Shown here: positions 49,063-58,000 of the stretch, piece after piece | How positions within the stretch are numbered: position 1 is the stretch's first letter | Layout of the letters: every line of letters begins with the position of its first letter | Origin: Streptomyces sp. CB02414 | GTDB taxonomy: Bacteria; Actinomycetota; Actinomycetes; Streptomycetales; Streptomycetaceae | Direction of reading: 5' to 3' | Assembly: GCF_001905385.1 (NCBI RefSeq) | Contig: NZ_LIPF01000001.1 | Location: 1,230,765-1,294,764 of the forward strand | Length of the DNA: 64,000 nucleotides | The notes under the pieces: generated by a model | Seen by the model: the letters and a program-made list of their open reading frames with translations, nothing else | What the model was told of the DNA's origin: nothing | The model's database searches: none | Translations under genes and position numbers: made by a program

Positions 49063-52000
49063 ATGACCACGGGCGAAGTCCGCACGGGCGGACGGGTCGA
49101 CAGCGAAGGAACGGCCGACGGTGGCGGATCCGTCGATGACGGCGGATCGGTCGGCGGCGGCGGATCGGTCGACAGCAGGCGTGAGGAGCTGGTGCGGGCC
49201 AGGCTCGCCGGGGGCCGCGGCGGCCGGCGGGCCGCCGTCACCCCCGTCGACCGCGACGGCCCGCTCGCCCTCTCCCACGGGCAGCAGCAGATGTGGTTCC
49301 TCAGCCGGCTCGACCCGGACAGCTGGGAGTACAGCGTCCCCGTGGCGCTGCGGCTGCGCGGCCGGCTCTCCGCCGAGCCACTGCGCCGGGGCTTCGAGGA
49401 GCTGGTGGCCCGCCACGAGATCCTGCGCACCCGCTACGCCCTCGACGGCACCGACCCGGTCCAGCTGATCGACCCTCCCGGCCGGTTCGACCTCCCCGTC
49501 GACGACCTCACCGGCACCGGCAGCCCCGCCGAGCGCGAGGAGCGGGCCCGCCGGCTGGCCGAGGCCGAACCGGGCCGCCCGTTCGACCTGGCCGACGGCG
49601 CCCCGCTGCGGGCGCGGCTGATCCGCGTCGCGGAGGACGACCACCTGCTGGTCGTCGTCTTCCACCACGTGGCCTGCGACGAGTGGTCCGTGGGGCTGTT
49701 CCTCGGCGAACTGGCCGCACTCTACGAGGCGTTCGGCCGCGACGAGCCCTCGCCGCTCGCCCCGCTCCCCGTGCAGTACGCCGACTACGCGGCCTGGCAG
49801 CGCCGCCGCCTCGGCTCCGGGGAACTCGACCGGCAGCTCGACCACTGGCGGGACCGGCTCGCCGGCCTCACCCCGCTGGAGGTGCCGACCGACCGTCGGC
49901 GCCCCTCCACCCGGTCCTACGCCGGGGACGCGGTCCCCGTCCACCTGCCGGCCCCGCTGGCCGGCACGCTGCGCGACCTGGGCGCCGAGCACGGAGCCAC
50001 CCTCTTCCACACCCTCCTGGCCGGCTATCAGGGCCTGCTCTCGCGCTACACCGGCCGCGACGACATCGCCGTGGGCACCGTGGTCTCCGGCCGCGACCGG
50101 CCCGAGCTGGAAGGGCTCATCGGCTACGGCATCAACACCCTGGTCCTGCGCGGCCGGTGGCAGGGCGACCCGACCTTCAGGCAGCTCCTCACCGGCGCCC
50201 GGGAGACCGTCCTGGACGCCTTCGACCACCAGGAGTACCCCTTCGCCCGGCTCGTCGACGAGCTGGCCCCGGCACGGGACATGTCCCGCACCCCGCTGTG
50301 CCAGGTCGCGTTCACCATGCACCGCGAACGCACCACCGGCTTCGCCCTGCCCGGCGTCGACACCGAGCCCCTGACCGCCACCTCCCGGGTCTCCCGCTTC
50401 GACCTCACCCTCCAGCTCCGCGAGGCCGACGACGGCTCCGTCACCGGCACCCTGGAGTACAGCACCGCCCTCTACGACCGGGCTACCGTCGAGCGCCTCG
50501 CCCGCCACCTGCGACGGCTCCTGGCGTCCGCCGCGGCCGACCCCGACCGGCCCCTGTCCCGCCTGGACATGCTCGACGAGGCCGACCTCGCCGTGCTGCT
50601 GCCCGAGGTCCACACCTTCGACGCGCCCACCCGCTGCGTCCACCAGCTCGTCGAGGAACGCGCCGCCGCCACCCCCGACGCCGTCGCCGTGGTCTGCGGC
50701 ACCGAAAGCCTCACCTACGCCGAGCTGAACACCCGCGCCAACCGCCTCGCCCACCATCTGCGCTCCCTCGGCGCCGCCCCCGGCCGCCTCGTCGCCGTCG
50801 CCCTCGACCGCGGCCCGCACCTGGTGCCCGCCCTGCTCGGCGTCCTCAAGTCCGGTGCCGGCTACCTGCCGCTGGACCCCGAGCACCCCGCCGACCGCAT
50901 CGCCTACACGCTCCGCGACGCGGGCGCCGACCTCGTCGTCACCTCCACCGGGCACACCGCCCACCTGCGCGACGCCGCCGAGGGCCGGCTCGTCGTCCTC
51001 GACGACCCGGCCGAGGCCGCCGCGCTGGCCGCGGCCCCCAGCCACGACCCGGACTCCGGCGTCACCCCCGGCGACCTGATCTACACGATCTACACCTCCG
51101 GCTCCACCGGCCGGCCCAAGGGCGTCGGTCTCAGCCACACCAACGTGCTGCGCCTGTTCACCGCCACCGAGGAGCACTTCGGTTTCGGCGAGCACGACGT
51201 GTGGACGCTGTTCCACTCGTACGCCTTCGACATGTCGGTGTGGGAGATCTGGGGCGCCCTCGCCCACGGCGGCCGGCTCGTCGTCGTACCGCCGGACGTC
51301 TCCCGGTCCCCGGAGGACTTCCTGCGCCTGCTCGCCGAGCAGCAGGTCACCGTCCTCAACCAGACCCCGTCCGCCTTCCGCAGCCTGGTCTCCCTGGCCG
51401 CCGAGGGCCACCCCCTGATCGGCGACCTCGCCGTCCGCGTGGTCTCGTTCGGCGGCGAGCGGCTCGACATCCCCGCCCTGCGCCCCTGGGTGGAGCGCCG
51501 CGGCCTGGACGTCACCGCCATCGCCAACCTCTACGGCATCACCGAGACCTGCGTCCACACCACCTTCCACCTCGTCACCGAGGCCGACCTGGACGCCGAG
51601 ACCGGCAACCCGGTCGGCGTGCCGCTGCGCGACCTCCAGGTCCACCTGCTCGGCCCGCACGGCGAACTCGTGCCCGTCGGCGTGCCCGGCGAGATCCACG
51701 TCGGCGGTCCCGGCGTCGCCCTCATGTACCTCGGCCGCCCCGCCCTCACCGCCGAACGTTTCGTGCCCGACCCGTACGGCACCCCCGGCACCCGCCTCTA
51801 CCGCAGCGGCGACCTCGCCTCCCGGCGTCCCGACGGCAGCCTCGACTACCTGGGCCGCATCGACCACCAGGTCAAGATCCGCGGTCACCGCATCGAACTC
51901 GGCGAGATCAAGGCCGCGCTCACCACGCATCCCCGGGTCCGCGACGCCGTGGTCGTCGCCCGCGAGGACACCCCCGGCGACCGCCGCCTCATCGCCTACG

Positions 52001-55000
52001 TCGTGCCCACCGGCGACGCCGTCGCCGCGCCCAGCGAACTGCGCGCCCTGCTCGCCCGTACGCTGCCCGACTACATGATCCCGGCCGCGTTCCTCGTCGT
52101 CGGCCGCATCCCGCTCACCGTCAACGGCAAGCTCGACCAGGCCGCCCTGCCGGCCCCCGACCGCAGCGCCCTCGGCGTCGACGCCGTGCACGTGGCGCCG
52201 CGCACGCCCGCCGAGGAGGAGATGGTCGCCGTCTGGCGCGACGTCCTCGGAGTGGAGACCGTGGGCGTCGAGGACAACTTCTTCGACCTGGGCGGCGACT
52301 CCCTGCGCGCCGTCGCCCTGGTCGGCGCCCTGCGGGGCAGCGAGTACGACGTCACGGTCCGAGACGTCTTCGAGCACCGGACGCCCGCCGAACTCGTCGC
52401 CTTCGTCACCGGCCGCCCCGCGCCCGCCGCCCCCCGGCAGCCCGTCGCGCCCTTCGCCCTGCTCGGCGAGGACGACCGCGGCCGCCTCCCCGAGGGGCTG
52501 GTGGACGCCTACCCGCTGGCCCAGGTGCAGCTCGGCATGGTCGTGGAGATGCTCGCCGACGACGGCCGCAACCACTACCACAATTCAACCTGCTTCCGGA
52601 TTCTCGACGAACGCCCCCTCGACCCGGACGTCCTCCAGCGGACCGTCGACACCGTCCTGGCCCGCCACGAGATCCTCCGGTCCAGTTTCGCCGTCGAGGG
52701 CTACTCCCTCCCGCTCCAGCTCGTGCACCCCGCCGCCGACGTGACCTCCCCCGTCGCCGCACGGGACCTCACCGGACTGGACGCCGACGCCGTCGAAGCG
52801 TCGCTGCGCGCCTACATGGCCCAGGAGCGCACCCAGCTCTTCGACCTCACCCGCGCCCCGCTGATCCGCTTCACCGGGCACGCCTGCGACGACGGCTCCT
52901 GGTGGCTGACCCTCACCGAATGCCACGCCGTCCTCGAAGGATGGAGCCACCACTCCCTCCTGATGGAACTCGTCACCACCTACCACGCACTGCGCGCCGA
53001 CGAGCCCGTCCCCGACGCGGACATCCCCGACATCCGATACGCGGACTTCGTCGCCGCCGAACTGGAATCCCTCGCCGCCGAGGAGGACCGCGCCTACTGG
53101 AGGGGCATCCTCGACGAGCACACGCCCTTCGAGATCCCCTCCGGCCTCGGCGACGATCCGGCCACCACCCCCCGCGGCCTCAACCGCTCCTGGGTCCCCT
53201 ACCACGACCTGGAGGCCGGCCTGCGCACCCTCGCCACGCAGGCCAAGGTGCCGATCAAGAGCGTCCTGCACGCCGCGCACCTCAAGGTGATGAGTCAGCT
53301 CACCCCCGAAGAGGCGTTCTTCACCGGCCTCGTCACCAACGCCCGTCCGGAGGCGGCCGGCGCGGAACGCGTCTACGGCGTGTACCTCAACCCGCTGCCG
53401 TTCGCCCACCGGCGCGGCGCCCGCACCTGGCGGGAGCTGGTGCGCCAGGTCTTCGACCAGGAGATCGAGGTCTGGCCGCACCGCCGCTACCCCCTCGGCG
53501 CCATGCAGCGCGAACTCACCAACGGCGAGCGCCTCGTCAACGTCCGTTTCAGCTACCAGAACTTCCGCCAGGTCGACCAGGACCTCGTCGACTACCCGGC
53601 CACGATCGACGACAGCCCCACCGAGTTCCCGCTCGGCGTCTCCACCCGCGCGGGCTTCATGGTGATCACCGGCCACCGGCACCACTTCGGCCGGGCGGCG
53701 GTGGACCGGCTGGCGGCGATGTACCGGGCGGTGCTGGAGTCCATGGCCGCCGACGTGGACGGCGACGCCCGCGAGACCTTCCTGCCGGCCGGCGAACGCG
53801 AGCGGGTGCTGACCACCTGGAACGACTCCGGGGTGGCGGTTGCGCAGCGTTCCGTGCCGGAGTTGATCGCCGAGCAGATCGAGCGGCGCCCGGACGCGGT
53901 GGCCGCCGAGTCGGACGGTGAGACGGTGTCGTTCGCGGAGCTGGACGCCCGCGCGAATCGTCTGGCCCACCGGCTGCGGGAGGCCGGCGTGGGGCCCGAG
54001 TCGTCGGTGGCGGTCCTGCTGGACCGGTCGGCCGACCTGATCGTGGCACTGCTCGCGGTCTGGCGCGCGGGAGCCGGCTACGTCCCCATGGACCCCGTCC
54101 TGCCCGCTGGACGCATCGCCGGCATGGTCACGGACGCCGGCGTGCAGGTGGCGGTCACCTCCGCCACGTATGCCGACCGGTTCGAGGTACCGGCGGTGCG
54201 GGTCGAGGACGACTACTCGCACCTGCCCCAGTCGGCCCCCGACGTGCCCCTGGACCTGGACTCGGTGGCGTACACCGTGTTCACCTCCGGCTCGACGGGC
54301 CGCCCCAAGGGCGTGCAGGTCACCCACCGCAACCTGGTCAATCATGTCGACTGGGCCGTACGGGAACTGACCTCGGCCGGCACCGGCGGCGCACCCGTCT
54401 TCTCGTCCGTCGCCTTCGACCTCGTCGTCCCCAACCTCTGGGCACCCCTCGCCGCCGGACAACGCACCTGGCTCCACCACGGCGAACTCACCGAGCTGGG
54501 CTCCGCACTGACAGGCGCAGGCCCCTTCTCCTTCATCAAGCTCACGCCCGGCCACCTCGAAGTTCTCTCGGGTCAGGTCAGTGACGAGGAGATCTCCACC
54601 CTGGCCGGCAAGGTCGTCGTCGCCGGCGAAGCACTCCCGGGCGCCCTGGTCGAACGCTGGCGCCAGACCCTCGGCGACGAAAAGGTCCTCAACGAGTACG
54701 GGCCGACCGAGACCACCGTCGGCACCTGCGTCTTCCCGCTCGCTGAGGCCTTCGACGGCGTCGTACCCATCGGCCGCCCCCTGCCCAACATGACCATGCG
54801 CGTCCTGGACACCCAGCTCCAGCCCGTCCCCGTAGGGGCGGTGGGTGAACTCTTCGTCGGCGGCGCCGGCGTGGCCCGCGGCTACGTGGGAGACCCGGCC
54901 CGCACCGCGGACAAGTTCGTCCCGGACGTCTACGGCCCGGCGGGCAGCCGGATGTACCGCACCGGAGACCTCGCCCGCTGGCGGCACGACGGAGCCGTCG

Positions 55001-58000
55001 AATTCCTCGGCCGCATCGACGACCAGGTCAAGATCCGCGGCTACCGCATCGAACTCGGCGAAGTACGCGCCGCACTCGTAGCCCAGCCCGGTGTCACCGA
55101 CGCGGCAGTCATCGTCTCCGAACAAGACCAACGCCTGATCGCCTACATCGTCGGCGAAACCCCCGACCTGACCGACGCCCTGCCCGAATACATGATCCCG
55201 TCCCACTACATACAGCTGGACGCGATCCCCCTCACCGCCAACGGCAAACTCGACCACCGCGCCCTGCCCGACCCCGACGACACCACGACCGACACCTACG
55301 TCGCCCCCCGCACCCCCGCCGAAGAACGCATCGCCGCGATCTGGAGCAAGGTGCTCGGCGTCGAACGGATCGGAGTCGAGGACAACTTCTTCGACCTCGG
55401 CGGACACTCCATCAAGGCCATCGCCCTGGTCGGCGCCCTGCGCGCCGAAGGCTTCGAAGCCGCCGTACGCGACGTCTTCCAACACCGCACGGTCGCCAAC
55501 CTCGCCGCCACCCTCACCAACGGCGGCGAAACCACCGACACCCACCAGCCGGTGGAACCGTTCGCCCTCATCGGCGACGAAGACCGCAACCGCCTCCCGG
55601 ACGGACTCGTCGACGCCTACCCGCTGGCACAGGTCCAGCTCGGCATGCTGGTCGAGATGCTTGCCGACGACGGGCGGAACAAGTACCACAACACGACGAC
55701 GTTCCGGATCAAGGACGGCCGTCCGTTCGACGTGGACGCCCTCCGTCGCGCCGGACGATCCGTGGTGGAGCGGCACGAGATGCTGAGGGCGTCCTTCGAC
55801 CTCGACGCCTTCTCGGTGCCTCTTCAGCTGATCCATGCGACGGCGGAACTCCCCGTCACCGTGCTCGATCTCCGTGGCAAGAGCTTCGAGCAGCAGGCCG
55901 AGGCACGCCGGGCCCACATAATCACCGAGCGGGCCACCGCCTTCCAGCTCGACCGGGCCCCGCTGCTCCGCGTCTCGGCACTGGTCGAGTCCGACGAGGC
56001 ATGGTGGCTGTCGGTCAGCGTCTGCCACCCGATCACGGAGGGCTGGAGCCATCGAACCCTCCTCAGCGACATCGTCGAGGGCTACCTGCGCCTGCGCGCC
56101 GGCGAGGAGCTGCGCGAGGCCACGGTGCCCGGAGTCCGGTACGCGGACTTCGTCGCTGCGGAGCAGGCGTCCCTCGACTCCGAGGATGACCGCTCCTACT
56201 GGCGGGGCCTCCTCACCGACCACGCCAAGTTCGAACTGCCGGCCGGCTGGGGCGACGCCGAGCCCGCCGACCAGGCGGTGACCGTGAAGGTGCCGCTCGC
56301 CGATCTCACCACGGCACTGCAGTCCGCGGCACGTACCACGAGCACCTCGCTCAAGGCGGTCCTGCACGCGGCACACCTCAAGGTGATGAGCCAGCTCACG
56401 GCCGAGGACTCCTTCTGCACCGGCCTCGTCTCCAGCGGCCGGCCCGAGCTCGAGGGCGCTGAGCGGGTCTACGGCATGTACCTCAACACGGTGCCCTTCG
56501 CCTACCGGCGCGGTGCCCGAACCTGGGCCGAACTCATCCACCAGGTCTTCGACCGGGAGACCGAGCTGTGGCCGCACCGCCGCTTCCCCATGCCGGTGAT
56601 GCAGCGGGAGCTGGGCGACGGTACGCGGCTTCTCGACGTCCGGTTCAGCTACCTCGACCTCTCCGACGCCCAGGCCGACAGCGAGCTCGTCGACGCGGAT
56701 TCCGGGGACGGCGAGGGCGCCACCGAGTTCGGCCTGGCCGTCGCCGCCCGGGGCAGCGGACTGCTGCTCACCGCGGACCCGGCGGTACTCGGCCGGGCGG
56801 CGGTGGACCGGCTGGCGGCGATGTACCGGGCGGTGCTGGAGTCCATGGCCGCCGACGTGGACGGCGACGCCCGCGAGACCTTCCTGCCGGCCGGCGAACG
56901 CGAACGAGTACTGACCACCTGGAACGACTCCACGGTGCCGGTACCGCAGCGTTCCGTGCCGGAGTTGATCGCGGAGCAGGTGGAGCGGCGCCCGGACGCG
57001 GTGGGGGTGGAGTCGGGCGGTGAGGCGGTGTCGTTCGCGGAGCTGGACGCCCGCGCGAATCGTCTGGCCCACCGGCTGCGGGAGGCCGGCGTGGGGCCCG
57101 AGTCGTCAGTGGCGGTCCTGCTGGACCGGTCGGCCGACCTGATCGTGGCACTGCTCGCGGTCTGGCGCGCGGGAGCCGGCTACGTCCCCATGGACCCCGT
57201 TCTCCCGGCCGGCCGGATCGCCGGCATGGTCACGGACGCCGGTGTGCAGGTGGCGGTGACGTCCGCCGCGTATGCCGACCGGTTCGAGGTGCCGGCGGTG
57301 CGGGTCGAGGACGACTACTCGCACCTGCCCCAGTCGGCCCCCGACGTGCCCCTGGACCTGGACTCGGTCGCCTACACCGTGTTCACCTCCGGCTCGACGG
57401 GCCGCCCCAAGGGCGTGCAGGTCACCCACCGCAACCTGGTCAATCATGTCGACTGGGCCGTACGGGAACTGACCTCGGCCGGCACCGGCGGCGCACCCGT
57501 CTTCTCGTCCGTCGCCTTCGACCTCGTCGTCCCCAACCTCTGGGCACCCCTCGCCGCCGGACAACGCACCTGGCTCCACCACGGCGAACTCACCGACCTC
57601 GGATCGGCCCTGACCAAAACGGGACCCTTCTCCTTCATCAAGCTCACCCCCGGCCACCTCGAAATCCTCTCCAGCCAACTGACAGACGACGAGATCTCCA
57701 CCCTGGCCGGCAAGGTCGTCGTCGCCGGCGAAGCACTCCCCGGCGCCCTGGTCGAACGCTGGCGCCAGACCCTCGGCGACGAAAAGGTCCTCAACGAATA
57801 CGGACCCACCGAGACCACCGTCGGCACCTGCGTCTTCCCGCTCGTGGAGGCCTTCGACGGCGTCGTACCCATCGGCCGCCCCCTGCCCAACATGACCATG
57901 CGCATCCTGGACACCCACCTCCAGCCCGTCCCCATCGGGGCGGTCGGTGAGCTGTTCGTGGGCGGCAAGGGTGTGGCCCGGGGCTATGCCGGAGACCCGG

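Noticed and set aside
49293..53921. 1542-aa plus-strand ORF inside NRPS2
   Set aside because: It is in another frame of a confirmed NRPS gene, is Arg/Pro-rich without domains, and arises from the high GC content.
52585..57072. 1495-aa minus-strand ORF opposite NRPS2
   Set aside because: Antisense shadow: Val/Gly/Asp/Glu-rich, no ribosome-binding site, and its repeats simply mirror the duplicated A domains.
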